From NCBI GenBank assembly GCA_050331715.1, contig JBHJGO010000028.1, forward strand, positions 1 through 64,000: DNA of 64,000 bases. Reading direction: 5' to 3'. Shown here piece by piece: positions 1-9,244 of this stretch. A model generated the notes under the pieces. That model was not told where the DNA came from. It worked only from the letters and a program-made list of their open reading frames with translations, and did not search any database. The position numbers and the translations under genes are program-made. Numbering within the stretch: position 1 is the stretch's first letter; every line of letters begins with the position of its first letter. The DNA is from JBHJGO01 sp050331715 (GTDB lineage Bacteria > Cyanobacteriota > Cyanobacteriia > Cyanobacteriales > Microcoleaceae).

Positions 1-125
1 GTCAGGAGATGAATGAGTGGCCGAAGCTCTTCATCGCTGCTCTAGCTCTCCGCATACAGAGCTAAGACTGGAGTCAGGGAGTGGTGGTCAGTATTGGTGT
101 TGGAGTCATTATTATCCCCTTCAAT

Positions 126-1358
126 CTACTGAAACCACAAAATCAAGGTTTGAATTAAACCGATTACAATCCCCAGAATTCCACCCAGATTAACAATTGC
201 TTGCAGCTCGTTCTTAACGATGCCGTTCACCGCAGTTTCAAGTTCTTGGGGAGAAGTGGCATTCACCCGATCAATAATCACCTGATCAATATTTAAAATT
301 GGAATCGCCTGGGCCACAATTTTTTCTAAGTCTTGTTCCAGATAGCGTTCTAGAACCAGGGCTAATTCCTGGCTGACAACTTCCAGAGAGTTAGTGACAA
401 CGGAAGAAGACTGTAACCGCTTTAAAATCAAGTAGGAAACATTCTCCCAATCAATCGACTGGGTCAGCCCTTGAACCACATCAATGCCTTTGTCCTGCAA
501 ATAGGCTCGCACTGTATCTCGCATCGTCTTCCGCAATTGTCGAACGGTTGCAACGGGTAAGTTCTGCATGGAAAGATTTTGTAGCCACTCTTTGAGCCGT
601 TCACGGATACCCAGAGAAAGCATCAGTTCAGCTAGACGACGATTGGTCTCTTCCCGTTCATCCAGACAGAAGGTTCTCAACCGGGTTAAGCTATTTCGCA
701 ATCCAAACAAATTGGCAACGACCCAATAGGTGCCGCTGGTTTTTTCTCGAAATCCTTCATCAATAATGGAAATATTTCGATCTGTGAGGAAATCGATTAA
801 AGCTTGCCTCAACACTTCTGGCGGTAGAACAACATCTAGCAACCAGCTTGACAATTGGCGGGCCTGTTTATCACTCAGTTGAAATTCCAGCAGAACCTGA
901 TCAAAGATTTGATTAAGTTGCGATTCTAAAAAGTCCTCGTGTCTAGCCCAAGCCCGTAATATCCTGGGAAAGGATTCTCCCAGTAAATCCCGCAGGATGC
1001 CCGCCAGAATTTTCGTGGTTTTCTGATCTGTGTCTGCCTTTACCTGGTCAAGGGCCAGGCGCAGTAGCCAATTGATCGCGGCCTGCATTCGTTCTGTTTT
1101 GAGCAGACGGCGGGCCAGATTTTGTAGTTCTTCCGGTGTCAGCAAAGACCCCATGATCGTGTCGGAGACTCGCTTAGCCAGTCGCTCCTGGTTACGGGGA
1201 ATCAGACCGGGGGTAAACGGGAGTTGCCGTCCTCCGAGTTTCAGGGGCCGATAGGGACGAAACAACATCTTGATGGCCAAATCATTTGTAAAGTAGCCAA
1301 TAATCCCCCCCAAAATAGGGGGCGCAATCAGCACCCAAGATTCAGCCCAGTTAACCAT
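126..1358 (-). CDS. DUF445 family membrane protein (410 aa)
   Basis: The protein has one membrane segment at each end (about residues 8-26, and a C-terminal hydrophobic stretch near 388-409) flanking a long, charged, helical middle. The N-terminal signature GGIIGYFTNDLAIKMLFRP is typical of the DUF445/YheB-like family. The family has no firm biochemical role; a membrane-anchored helical scaffold is all the sequence supports. Its start lies 8 bases inside the end of menG on the same strand, so the two are probably co-transcribed with menG first. Full length, no internal defects. Family assignment is firm; function is unknown. Confidence 0.85.
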   Translation of the reverse strand: MVNWAESWVLIAPPILGGIIGYFTNDLAIKMLFRPYRPLKLGGRQLPFTPGLIPRNQERLAKRVSDTIMGSLLTPEELQNLARRLLKTERMQAAINWLLRLALDQVKADTDQKTTKILAGILRDLLGESFPRILRAWARHEDFLESQLNQIFDQVLLEFQLSDKQARQLSSWLLDVVLPPEVLRQALIDFLTDRNISIIDEGFREKTSGTYWVVANLFGLRNSLTRLRTFCLDEREETNRRLAELMLSLGIRERLKEWLQNLSMQNLPVATVRQLRKTMRDTVRAYLQDKGIDVVQGLTQSIDWENVSYLILKRLQSSSVVTNSLEVVSQELALVLERYLEQDLEKIVAQAIPILNIDQVIIDRVNATSPQELETAVNGIVKNELQAIVNLGGILGIVIGLIQTLILWFQ

Positions 1359-2064
1359 GTGGAGTTAATGTTGATGGCTTTGTCAGCACTAATACTCCCA
1401 TCATACCGCCTGCAAGCAGGTAGTGGGTGGTGGGATGAAACCCGATCTGTTGGGCAAGGGCAATTTGCTCTGGCCCAGTGGGAAATTGATCAAGACTGGG
1501 TTGAATGTAGTCGTATTCTGACTTCATACCCTGCCGTTCGGCGATGGGAACAACGATGGTTTTCAGATACCACTGCTGAAAAGCAATCAATTGGTGATTC
1601 GGTGGACGATGCATATCTAGAATTGCAGCGCTGGCTCCAGGTCGCAGGACTCGATAAAGTTCTCGCAAACATTGAGGAATATTACCAACATTCCGCAGGC
1701 CATAACCCATAGTGGCGCAGTCAAAACTGTTGTCTGCCAGGGGTAAATTCAGCACATCGGATTCAATCCAGGTAATGTCTGCTGCCGGAAGTGTAGCGTT
1801 CAATTCTCGCTGACGGGCCGTTGCCAACTGGGCAGAAGAGAAGTCCACACCCCAAACCTGCCCTCTAGGGCCAACTTTTTGGGCTAACCGTAGGGCCAGA
1901 TCTCCACTCCCACAGCATAAATCTAGAGCCCTTCCTTCAGGAATCGGGCAGCTCCAATCCACCGCCATCTGTTTCCAAACTCGATGCAGCCCAAAGCTGA
2001 GCCAGTCATTCATCTGGTCATAGATCGGAGCGATCCGATCAAAGATGGCTTGTACTTGAGACAT
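1351..2064 (-). CDS. menG: 2-phytyl-1,4-naphthoquinone (demethylphylloquinone) methyltransferase, UbiE/MenG family
   Basis: Class I SAM-dependent methyltransferase of 237 aa, the normal UbiE/MenG length. SAM-binding motif I is at about residues 47-61 (LDLCCGSGDLALRLA), and the N-terminal region (FDRIAPIYDQMNDWLSFG) is diagnostic of the UbiE/MenG family. In cyanobacteria this enzyme does the last methylation of phylloquinone, the photosystem I quinone, rather than serving ubiquinone, which they lack. The quinone assignment rests on family and organism, not on residues visible here. Overlaps the downstream DUF445 gene by 8 bases. Confidence 0.92.
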   Translation of the reverse strand: MSQVQAIFDRIAPIYDQMNDWLSFGLHRVWKQMAVDWSCPIPEGRALDLCCGSGDLALRLAQKVGPRGQVWGVDFSSAQLATARQRELNATLPAADITWIESDVLNLPLADNSFDCATMGYGLRNVGNIPQCLRELYRVLRPGASAAILDMHRPPNHQLIAFQQWYLKTIVVPIAERQGMKSEYDYIQPSLDQFPTGPEQIALAQQIGFHPTTHYLLAGGMMGVLVLTKPSTLTPHG

Positions 2065-2075
2065 GGAGAACTATC

Positions 2076-2966
2076 CTAGAAGCCCAAACAGTGGAGAACT
2101 AATGCAGCGGCTTGAGCAGCAAGCTCAATCGTATCCGTATCCTCTGGCTCCAGGGGATGGGCACGTTTCCACTGAGTAGAGAGGAGAGCAATGATTTGCT
2201 GTTGATAAATTACAGGAACACAAATATGAGCTAGAACGCCTGAAGATTTGTAGGGTTCAGCCTCGGCCAGGCTTTTATCCTGAGCAATATCCCAACAGAC
2301 TTGCAATGACTTTGAACTCAGAGCCGTTTGAGCCAGGGAGTCATTGGCTAATTGATTCTGAAGTGCTGTGGAGTGAATGGCCTGGGGGTCAACCAGGGTA
2401 TCATTCTCAACCTTTTGCAAAACACACCCATCCGTCTCAACGGCCCCACCCACTGCTTTGACGATACTGTCGAGGGCGGCTGCCACATTAGCTTGAGATT
2501 GAGCAATTTCCATCAACGTAGAGAGCAATTGAGTCTGACTGCGGGAACGCTGGAGTTCGGCAGTGCGTTGGTTCAGAACTTCGTAGGTATCAGCCGCTTG
2601 CTGAACCACTTCCTTTAGCTCAGTGGGATCCCAGGGCTTCGTAATATATTTGTAGACCTGGCCCGAATTGATTGCATCAACCAAATCTTCGATATCAGTG
2701 AAACCCGTCAGGATAATCCGCACTGTATTGGGAAACTGGGGAACTGTCTTGCTCAGAAACTCAGTTCCTTTCATCTCTGGCATCCGCTGGTCAGAAATAA
2801 TGACCGCAACCTCACCCTCAGTTGCCAAAACTTCTAATGCTCGTACACCACTATCTGCCTTGAATACATTGAAGTTGCGCCTAAAGGTACGGTACAGTAA
2901 ATCAAGTTTGTCGGGTTCATCATCCACATCCAGCATCTTGGGTTTCTTGGATCGATTCAGACTCAT
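2076..2966 (-). CDS. Response regulator with receiver and GAF-like output domain
   Basis: 296 aa. An N-terminal receiver (about 10-128) has the acidic pair D15/D16, phosphoacceptor D59 (ISDQRMPEMKG), T87 and K110, so it should be phosphorylatable. A short coiled linker (about 130-150) leads to a C-terminal GAF-like sensor domain (about 150-295) in place of a DNA-binding domain. The receiver resembles those of the RpfG/HD-GYP group, but no HD-GYP domain is present. The output is probably a protein interaction or ligand-dependent signal. The gene ends 11 bases before menG starts on the same strand, so they may share a transcript. No cognate kinase is adjacent. Confidence 0.8.
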   Translation of the reverse strand: MSLNRSKKPKMLDVDDEPDKLDLLYRTFRRNFNVFKADSGVRALEVLATEGEVAVIISDQRMPEMKGTEFLSKTVPQFPNTVRIILTGFTDIEDLVDAINSGQVYKYITKPWDPTELKEVVQQAADTYEVLNQRTAELQRSRSQTQLLSTLMEIAQSQANVAAALDSIVKAVGGAVETDGCVLQKVENDTLVDPQAIHSTALQNQLANDSLAQTALSSKSLQVCWDIAQDKSLAEAEPYKSSGVLAHICVPVIYQQQIIALLSTQWKRAHPLEPEDTDTIELAAQAAALVLHCLGF

Positions 2967-3080
2967 GGGTTGACGCTCAATATTCTCAAATTCAAAGCTC
3001 CACGTTATACTCGCACCGCAATATCTGCGTCAACGTAGGCATTTCTCAACCTAGTCTATCCTAATTTCTATCCCGTCGCT

Positions 3081-3629
3081 TCAGAGAATTAACGAGAGTC
3101 CCGCTAGAGTTCCAATGGCGACTATCAGTGCAATCCACAGGAATTGATTTTCCTGTGGCCCATTCCGCTCTACCTCTGTCGGAGTTGTCATTGTTGGGGG
3201 GGAGGATCTAGAGGAACTGAGGCGAGGAGATGTCGGTGAATTTGCTCCATAGCCTTGATTTTGACTTTCGTCCAGTTGACTGAAATCGGGGATTTTAATT
3301 CGTCCCTCCAGATCAGAACTCAACACGGGAGCCTCTAATACTTCTAGAAGACGACGGGCCTGCTTACGGGTTTCGAGGCGAGGATGTTGACTCAGAGCTT
3401 TGCAGAGAGAAATCGCTTCAGACTGCTTGCCCAGGGCTTGATAGGCAGTCGCCAGCCACATACCGCTGACACCACCCAGGCGGGAGTTTCGAGTGACTAG
3501 GGATTGAACCGCTTCTAACTGTTCAATGGCTTCACGGTAGCGACCCTGTTCAAAGGCCGCTTGACCAAAACGACATTTTTCCTCAGCGATTGCTTCTGGG
3601 TTGAGTTGTTCTGATTCTGAATCGTTCAA
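3081..3629 (-). CDS. Tetratricopeptide protein with C-terminal membrane anchor
   Basis: 182 aa. The first 110 residues form two to three TPR-like helical hairpins (QAAFEQGRYREAIEQLEAVQ and a following TAYQALGKQSEAISLCKAL). A Ser/Pro-rich linker (about 125-160) precedes a single C-terminal membrane segment (about 163-182, FLWIALIVAIGTLAGLSLIL) that reaches the last residue, so it looks tail-anchored with the TPR part in the cytoplasm. It lies 18 bases downstream of ssb on the same strand. Similar short TPR tail-anchored proteins occur across cyanobacteria without a known role. Confidence 0.7.
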   Translation of the reverse strand: MNDSESEQLNPEAIAEEKCRFGQAAFEQGRYREAIEQLEAVQSLVTRNSRLGGVSGMWLATAYQALGKQSEAISLCKALSQHPRLETRKQARRLLEVLEAPVLSSDLEGRIKIPDFSQLDESQNQGYGANSPTSPRLSSSRSSPPTMTTPTEVERNGPQENQFLWIALIVAIGTLAGLSLIL

Positions 3630-3647
3630 GGTTCAACTGGCTATCAA

Positions 3648-4010
3648 TTAAAACTCGTCGTAGCTTTCCGATGGCATCTCGGTCTGATCGTCCCGCTTGG
3701 AGCCGAGTAACTCCAAGTCATCTACCCGTACCACTGGAGAAGTACGGAGTACACCTGTGTTACGGTCTTGCCAGGAATCAATCTTGAGTGATCCCTTCAC
3801 GCCAATCAATTTTCCCTTGCGGACGTAGTTTGCAGCCACCTCCGCAGGCTTGCCCCAGATCTCCAGATTGAACCAGTCCGGCTCATCAGTGCGTCGGGTT
3901 CTGCGGTTCACTGCCAGGGAAAACTTGCACACAACATTACCAGACTCAAAATATTTCACATCCGGATCGCGCCCTGCTCGGCCTACCAGCGTCACAATAT
4001 TCAAACTCAT
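3648..4010 (-). CDS. ssb: Single-stranded DNA-binding protein
   Basis: 120 aa with the OB-fold signature from residue 1 (MSLNIVTLVGRAGRDPDVKYF) through NRRTRRTDEPDWFNLEIWGK, as in cyanobacterial SSBs. It binds single-stranded DNA during replication, recombination and repair. The protein is short: the flexible linker is nearly absent and the acidic tail ends SESYDEF, not the DDDIPF-type tip that recruits partners in Escherichia coli. This short, variant tail is common in cyanobacteria. Probably first gene of a two-gene unit with the TPR protein. Confidence 0.92.
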   Translation of the reverse strand: MSLNIVTLVGRAGRDPDVKYFESGNVVCKFSLAVNRRTRRTDEPDWFNLEIWGKPAEVAANYVRKGKLIGVKGSLKIDSWQDRNTGVLRTSPVVRVDDLELLGSKRDDQTEMPSESYDEF

Positions 4011-4044
4011 AATCTAGAAACCCGTAATCCGAATTTATAACTTA

Positions 4045-4130
4045 CAACGTTTTGCCCGCTAGTGGAGTAGAGAAATTGGGGGTGTACTGGCCCCTAACTT
4101 CCAAATCCATGCCAAACGCAATTGCAAATT
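4045..4130 (+). repeat. Diverged copy of the 87-bp dispersed repeat
   Basis: Starts CAACGTTTT and contains GTGGAGTA, a TTGGGGG block, CCCCTAACTTCC and AATCCATGCC in the same order and spacing as the copy at 30181-30267. The match is much weaker than between the 30181 and 57955 copies. It fills much of the spacer upstream of ssb. Confidence 0.45.
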
Positions 4131-4239
4131 GCTGTATCTTTACTGAATCATTTCACTATAAATCATAGGATACCAGAACTGCACATTCGATTTACCCCTT
4201 CACAAAAGCTGATTTACACTGCTCAGCCAGCCGAGCAAC

Positions 4240-6147
4240 CTACTGGCGACTGCTGTCTTTTTTCGCCCTAATCGGATTATCCTGCAATGACGATCCAATC
4301 CCTTGAACAATGCCTCGCCCCACTAATCCAATGCCTCGCCCAATCACCTGAGTCAAAACATAAACAATCCCGCTACCTAGCAGTGACAGCGCAGATCGCA
4401 CCCGAGGCGCGACTGCATCCCGTGCCTCTAGGGCTAGGGTAACGGCTAAGGGAATGCCTGAAAGTTGAACCAGTTCTAGATTGCGCGGTGCATAAATCGT
4501 CTTGGCTTGAATCCCCTGATTGCCCAAAACCACCAGGTGGTAGCAACTTTCAAAAATGGCTTGAGGCTCCCGAAAGAACCGATCTACTCGATAATACCAG
4601 GATAAATTATTCCGAAACTTTTCAATTTCTCGTGTCGATAACAGCCGCCGATCATAGAATTTGTGTTTAATTGCCTCCACATCGGCAAAGGAATTAAGCA
4701 AGGGTTGCACCACAGCATTAGCAACATGGATGACCAGATTTTGCAGCAACGCTTCTGAACGTTGCATCGCTTCTGGACTACCTACCCCACAGGACAGATT
4801 GTCGATCATCAAGGGATCTTGAAACAATAAATGAGCCAACAGTTCAGGAACGAGGGGAATTCGACCCAGAATTTCCTGATAAACAAGGGGTTCATCCCGC
4901 AACAATACCGGAACAATTTCAATACTGCGGTTGTTCCGTTCGACTGTGGAGTACTTGCCGTAGAAGTCGGTCACCGATGCAGCCCAAATATCCTGCAACA
5001 TGACCTGCGACTTTTCCGAGATGTGATCAAGCTGCACCTGTGAAAAGCGCATTTCATCCAAATAATGTTCAAACTGACGCAAAACAATATAAATCAACCC
5101 TTGTCGCTGATTAATCCGCAAAATATCAATTTCTAATGGTATTCCGGTCTGATTGGTCAATCCTGATCGCAACTTGGCAACGGTGGCATCCAGTAGGGCA
5201 GACTTTAAGTCATTGGTCGAGAATGATGAAGTTTCCAGAGCTGTTTCACCCGTTAGCGCCAAGGCTCCAGACGGCTCGACCCGTTCTGCTGCTTCGATAT
5301 CTGTTGAAATAGTCTCCGGAGTATTGGAAGGAGACAAAGCGTTCAGGCGTTCCGTTGTCGGCAGCAGTTGACTCACCAGCCAGCGCGCAGTTAGCAGTTC
5401 TCGACGTTGGCCCCGGAGAATCAATTCATTCAGGACTTGAGAAATATTGTTGCGATCCAGGGTTTCTGGATCTCGAAGTTCCTGATTTAAGGTCGCAATC
5501 ACACGATCAATCTGACGCAAACCCGACTGACCCAAGTTATGTCGAAACCGATCCAGGAGTGAGAGTTTCTGGGACGAGGTTCGTGTCGCCGTCGAGGCCA
5601 TTGCAGGAGAATCCGTCAATTTTGCAGCAAATTGCCAATCAGATTCCCCCCTTGCCACTCGATAAATCGCAGCCCTGAGCGTTTCTGAGGAAACCCCTTT
5701 AGGACAGTATCCTGCCACTCCCATCTGCTGCCATCGATTCAGCAATTCCTGATCCTGGAGGGCGGTGAAGATCAGGACAGGAAACTCCGGGTATTGGGTG
5801 GTGAGCCAGTAACAAAAGAGAAGGTTATCGGGTTCGGATAGCGGGATCTGATCTAGCAGTTGCTCTAGTTGGAGTGGTTGCAGGAGCAGTAGCGATGAAG
5901 CCAGATCTAGGATGATCACACGGGTCGGTGGATCTGCCAGATCATTGTTCGCAGCAGCTTGGCTCGCCAGCGCTTTCCAATCCGATAAAACCTCAAGGGC
6001 CTCAATACCTGTTTCCACCTCTGCACCAATCTCCAAACCAGGGTCGGATTCACAAACTACCCGCATCCCAGCTCGAAAGATCGGATCATCCTCAATCAAC
6101 AGTAATTGAATGTTTAGAGGAGGCAGTTGAACAGGACGTTGATTCAT
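4240..6147 (-). CDS. Response regulator with DUF3685 domain (635 aa)
   Basis: An N-terminal receiver (about 12-170) is unusually long. The acidic residues E19/D20/D21, phosphoacceptor D81 (IILDLASS), T128 and K150 (YCPKG) are all present, but insertions near 60-75 and 85-112 stretch it beyond the usual 120 residues. The remaining about 430 residues match the cyanobacterial DUF3685 type: helical, with a glycine/hydrophobic C-terminal segment (about 585-620, LLGSGIVYVLTQVIGRGIG) that may touch the membrane. No DNA-binding motif was seen. The gene starts 8 bases after the Ser/Tyr-tailed membrane protein, and the pair looks like one transcript. Function unknown. Confidence 0.75.
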   Translation of the reverse strand: MNQRPVQLPPLNIQLLLIEDDPIFRAGMRVVCESDPGLEIGAEVETGIEALEVLSDWKALASQAAANNDLADPPTRVIILDLASSLLLLQPLQLEQLLDQIPLSEPDNLLFCYWLTTQYPEFPVLIFTALQDQELLNRWQQMGVAGYCPKGVSSETLRAAIYRVARGESDWQFAAKLTDSPAMASTATRTSSQKLSLLDRFRHNLGQSGLRQIDRVIATLNQELRDPETLDRNNISQVLNELILRGQRRELLTARWLVSQLLPTTERLNALSPSNTPETISTDIEAAERVEPSGALALTGETALETSSFSTNDLKSALLDATVAKLRSGLTNQTGIPLEIDILRINQRQGLIYIVLRQFEHYLDEMRFSQVQLDHISEKSQVMLQDIWAASVTDFYGKYSTVERNNRSIEIVPVLLRDEPLVYQEILGRIPLVPELLAHLLFQDPLMIDNLSCGVGSPEAMQRSEALLQNLVIHVANAVVQPLLNSFADVEAIKHKFYDRRLLSTREIEKFRNNLSWYYRVDRFFREPQAIFESCYHLVVLGNQGIQAKTIYAPRNLELVQLSGIPLAVTLALEARDAVAPRVRSALSLLGSGIVYVLTQVIGRGIGLVGRGIVQGIGSSLQDNPIRAKKDSSRQ

Positions 6148-6155
6148 GCTGGGGG

Positions 6156-8423
6156 CTACTCAAGTAGCAAATCACTTTGAGCAGGGATATATTCAGGTTC
6201 AGCAACAGGGGCGACTGGGGCAGGATCGGAGTAGCTAGGTTCCGGTTCCGGAGCAGAGTAATCAGAATAGGACGGTTCAGAATAGCTTTCGGAATACCCA
6301 GAAGAATAGCCTGAACTTCCCACTGAATCATCGTAGTAGCTCGTTGCAGGCTCTGAGTAGCTTTCAGAATAACCACCGGAATATCCAGAAGAATAGCCTG
6401 AACTGCCTGAATCGTAGTAGGAATCGGAGGAAGATTCAGAATAGCTAGAGGAACCTGAATCGTAGTAGGAATCGGAGGAATAAGCGGAATAGCCCGATGA
6501 ACCAGAAGAGTAGTCATCCGAATAACTGCTGCGGGCCGGAGCGCTGTAATAGCGTTCCTGCTGCTGGGCGGCCCAGGCATCTCGTTCAGCGGCCCAGCCA
6601 GCAATGAGCCGCTGTGCTTTATAGTACAGGGCCCGCCCGTATCGAATTCTGGAGGCTTCTGCAATGGCGGAACTTAAGCTGCCTTGACTGGCCAATCGCC
6701 TAGCGCGAGCCAGAATAGGCTGATCCTCAGCAATCTGAATTTCAGCGACCCAGTCTCCGATATTATTCTGTGCTTCTTTGTAGAGAGCGCGACCCTTACT
6801 GATTTCAGATGCTTTGTCAATGGCGGCACTAAGCTTGCCATCCTCTGCGAGGGCAATAGCTTCGGAAATGATCGGCTGATCCTCAATAATTTGAATTCGC
6901 TTTGTCCACTCAGCAATTAGGGTCTGTGCTTCAACTCGCAACGGGCGACCTAGGTCAATCTGAGTCGCCTGAGCAACCGCAGCCCTAAACCCTTCAATGG
7001 ATTCGGATTGTGACAGTTGTTTGGCAAGGACAAGATAGGGTTGATCCTCTATCCGCTGAACTTCTTTGCGCCAGTGGGCCACCATGGTTTGGGCGTGGAC
7101 ACGACGCGGCTCGTCTGTACCAATTGTACTGGCCTGATCCATAGCTAGCTTCAGGGCAAACGGGTATCCAGTTCTAGCCACTGTACTAGCCAGATGTAGC
7201 GTCATCAAGTTGTCAATCTGTGTGGGTAGGGTCTCTGCCTTGACCTGATCAGCCTGATAGAGAGAAGGCTGACCCTCTTTTTGAGATAAAGCTGCTTTTC
7301 CTTCGAGCAAAGTATATAACTGCTGCAAAAATGGCTGACTCGAATTCTGGGTATTTACTACATTCTGAACCTGGCTCAACAGAATCAGATCCTGAGCATT
7401 TCGATAAAACGGCAAGTACCGTGGCATCAGATTTGCAGTATCAATCGCCTGTTGAAACTTACCTTGCTTGAGGGAATCTGTGGCCTGTTGCAGGAGTTGC
7501 TGGCCCCAAACCTTAATTTCCTTGTCGGCCACACCAGCGATGTACAACTGTCGGTCAATTTGATGGGCCAGAGAAATGGCCTCTAGGAGCTTTTTAGGCT
7601 GCTTCTGCTTGGCAATTGCCTGGGCTTCTTTGAGTCGCTGTTCTCCTTTTTTTTCCACCGAAAGCCGACCCACCATCTCGTTAAAGGCTTTCTCACTCCA
7701 GCGAGCGTTATCCAGTCGGGTTAGGGCTTGAATATACTGAAAGGCCGTTTTCCAATTTTGGGCCTTGAGAGCTTTGTGAGCCTTGTCGTAGAGTTGTTGA
7801 CCTTCCTCCCAGTCGTTTTGCCACCGCTCGATCACCGATTCAACCAGCCCATAACCTTCGCTATCTTTCGGCACGGTTTTAACGATCTTTAAGGCTCCCT
7901 CCAAATCTCCCTCATCAATTTTTTGATCTGCCAGGGAGACTAGACCCCGCGCCCACTGTTTTTCCATCTGTCGAACCTGGGGTTGCAGCGGATGGTTGTC
8001 GGGCCAGACTTCCACCAGTTTGAAGGCAGACTGGATATTTGTTAACTCTCCAGAACGAGCAGCCTGGTCAGCACAGTAAAGGCGATCGCCATCGACTGAG
8101 AGAGCAGACATGTTTTCGCAGTTGCGGGGAGGCGGTGTGGTCAAGAGCCACAACAACGCCCCAGTTCCTGTTGTACCGAATCCAACCAAAATCAATAGCC
8201 ACAGCAGTTGCCACCCCCAAAAGCCTCTAGGGATTCTCAAAGATATCTTCTTGTCAGAGGACTCTAAGCTCTGATCTGCCTGAGTCTGTTCGACCAAGTC
8301 AGACTGGGAAGAAAGAGTCAGGGAAACTTCACCTTCCGGGGTGGGTAAGCTCGATGAATCAAACTGGGGGGATGCCATTACTCTATTCTTTTCCTCTCTA
8401 TCCTCAAGTTTTATTTGGGACAA
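6156..8423 (-). CDS. Membrane-anchored TPR-like repeat protein with Ser/Tyr-rich tail (755 aa)
   Basis: A cytoplasmic N-terminus of about 70 residues precedes one membrane segment (about 72-95, GWQLLWLLILVGFGTTGTGA). A long helical region follows with at least four repeats of the pattern AxxLAxxGxLxxAIxxAxxIxxGRxLYxEAQxxIxxW, each joined by an EDQP linker (about 430-620). The last about 120 residues are low complexity, built from SSYS, YYDSGSS and SGYSESYSEP units, then acidic/proline. Some cyanobacterial relatives are loosely called chromosome-segregation ATPases, but no Walker motif is present here, so I do not use that name. Sits directly upstream of the DUF3685 regulator gene (8 bases), suggesting a common pathway. 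Confidence 0.7.
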   Translation of the reverse strand: MSQIKLEDREEKNRVMASPQFDSSSLPTPEGEVSLTLSSQSDLVEQTQADQSLESSDKKISLRIPRGFWGWQLLWLLILVGFGTTGTGALLWLLTTPPPRNCENMSALSVDGDRLYCADQAARSGELTNIQSAFKLVEVWPDNHPLQPQVRQMEKQWARGLVSLADQKIDEGDLEGALKIVKTVPKDSEGYGLVESVIERWQNDWEEGQQLYDKAHKALKAQNWKTAFQYIQALTRLDNARWSEKAFNEMVGRLSVEKKGEQRLKEAQAIAKQKQPKKLLEAISLAHQIDRQLYIAGVADKEIKVWGQQLLQQATDSLKQGKFQQAIDTANLMPRYLPFYRNAQDLILLSQVQNVVNTQNSSQPFLQQLYTLLEGKAALSQKEGQPSLYQADQVKAETLPTQIDNLMTLHLASTVARTGYPFALKLAMDQASTIGTDEPRRVHAQTMVAHWRKEVQRIEDQPYLVLAKQLSQSESIEGFRAAVAQATQIDLGRPLRVEAQTLIAEWTKRIQIIEDQPIISEAIALAEDGKLSAAIDKASEISKGRALYKEAQNNIGDWVAEIQIAEDQPILARARRLASQGSLSSAIAEASRIRYGRALYYKAQRLIAGWAAERDAWAAQQQERYYSAPARSSYSDDYSSGSSGYSAYSSDSYYDSGSSSYSESSSDSYYDSGSSGYSSGYSGGYSESYSEPATSYYDDSVGSSGYSSGYSESYSEPSYSDYSAPEPEPSYSDPAPVAPVAEPEYIPAQSDLLLE
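6270..6520 (-). repeat. Short tandem coding repeats (Ser/Tyr/Gly tail)
   Basis: On the plus strand, units such as AGAATAGCCTGAACT, GAATAGCTTTC and GAATCGTAGTAGGAATCGGA recur several times. They encode the SGYS, SESYSEP and SDSYYDSGSS repeats of the 755-aa protein. The unit lengths are multiples of three, so copy-number change would keep the frame. Confidence 0.7.
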
Positions 8424-8574
8424 CCCATGAGATGTGAATCTTAAAAATTTAATCTAGTCAATTCAGCAGTCAGCAGGGTACGCGACTCTGCACTAATACT
8501 GTAGCCCATGTTCCGAGAGAATCTTAACAGATCCAGATAAAGCTAGCCTAAATTCTTGAAAAGCCAATAATAAT

Positions 8575-9018
8575 TTAATTGTCAGCTTGCAAACTTATTG
8601 GATCTCGATATCCGTAAAAGTCAATTCGATAATCAGAGATCTTGACACCAGTTTGGGCCTCGACCTGCTGAATCAGTTCAGGAGGAAGTTCAACGTGAAT
8701 ATCTAGAATCTGATGGGTATCTAGACAGTTGACATGGGAGTGGGAATCACTAATGCTGCCATACAGACAACCATCGGAACGTTCGACGCACTCTATCACC
8801 TGTTCGCGGGAGAGGGCTTCCAAGTTTTGATAGACGGAGGTATGACCAATTGTTTTGCCGGTTTGATTCAATCGATCATAAATTTCCCGCGCAGAAAGAT
8901 GTTCTCCCGTTTGCCAGAGAAGCTCCAAAATAAAGCGGCGCTGCCGACTGAGACGCATCCCCTTCATTTGACAACAGGCAATCGCTTCCTCTAATGAACG
9001 AATTGGTTTTGCTCCCAT
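8575..9018 (-). CDS. Fur-family regulator, PerR/FurC-like
   Basis: 147 aa with a winged-helix N-terminal half (MRLSRQRRFILELLW; GHTSVYQNLEALSR is the recognition helix) and a C-terminal metal-binding half. Metal-site candidates are H93, H95 (DSHSHVNC), C98, D100, H102 and H108. The CXXC pairs that bind structural zinc in most Fur and Zur proteins are absent. That absence and the GHTSVYQNLEAL helix resemble the cyanobacterial FurC/PerR group, which represses peroxide defence genes. I give no symbol because FurA, Zur and PerR are easily confused without alignment. Monocistronic; 226 bases separate it from the next, divergent gene. Confidence 0.8.
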   Translation of the reverse strand: MGAKPIRSLEEAIACCQMKGMRLSRQRRFILELLWQTGEHLSAREIYDRLNQTGKTIGHTSVYQNLEALSREQVIECVERSDGCLYGSISDSHSHVNCLDTHQILDIHVELPPELIQQVEAQTGVKISDYRIDFYGYRDPISLQADN

Positions 9019-9244
9019 GTTTCTGACCCCTATTCACTTGCCTTGACACTGCTTAGCCTCTATGGCGCTACCCCAAGCTGACAGCAGTTTTGTGAGATTA
9101 TACTTGAATTGTATCGAGAGATTTGGTGGGCATCAACTCACGGTTGAATTAGCAGAATTGTTCCTCAGTAGCAGTGAGATAGAGATCTAGATCCGTAGAA
9201 GTCTATGATAATTTAGGTTAAGGGCGATTGCCTGGAATCAAATC

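Noticed and set aside
1..125. Possible end of an upstream plus-strand gene (frame closing at TAA 63-65).
   Set aside because: Only about 20 codons are visible and nothing in them is recognisable.
6092..6664. 190-codon minus-strand frame overlapping the Ser/Tyr tail.
   Set aside because: Low-complexity shadow (Ile/Leu/Pro/Thr repeats) of the real gene in another frame.
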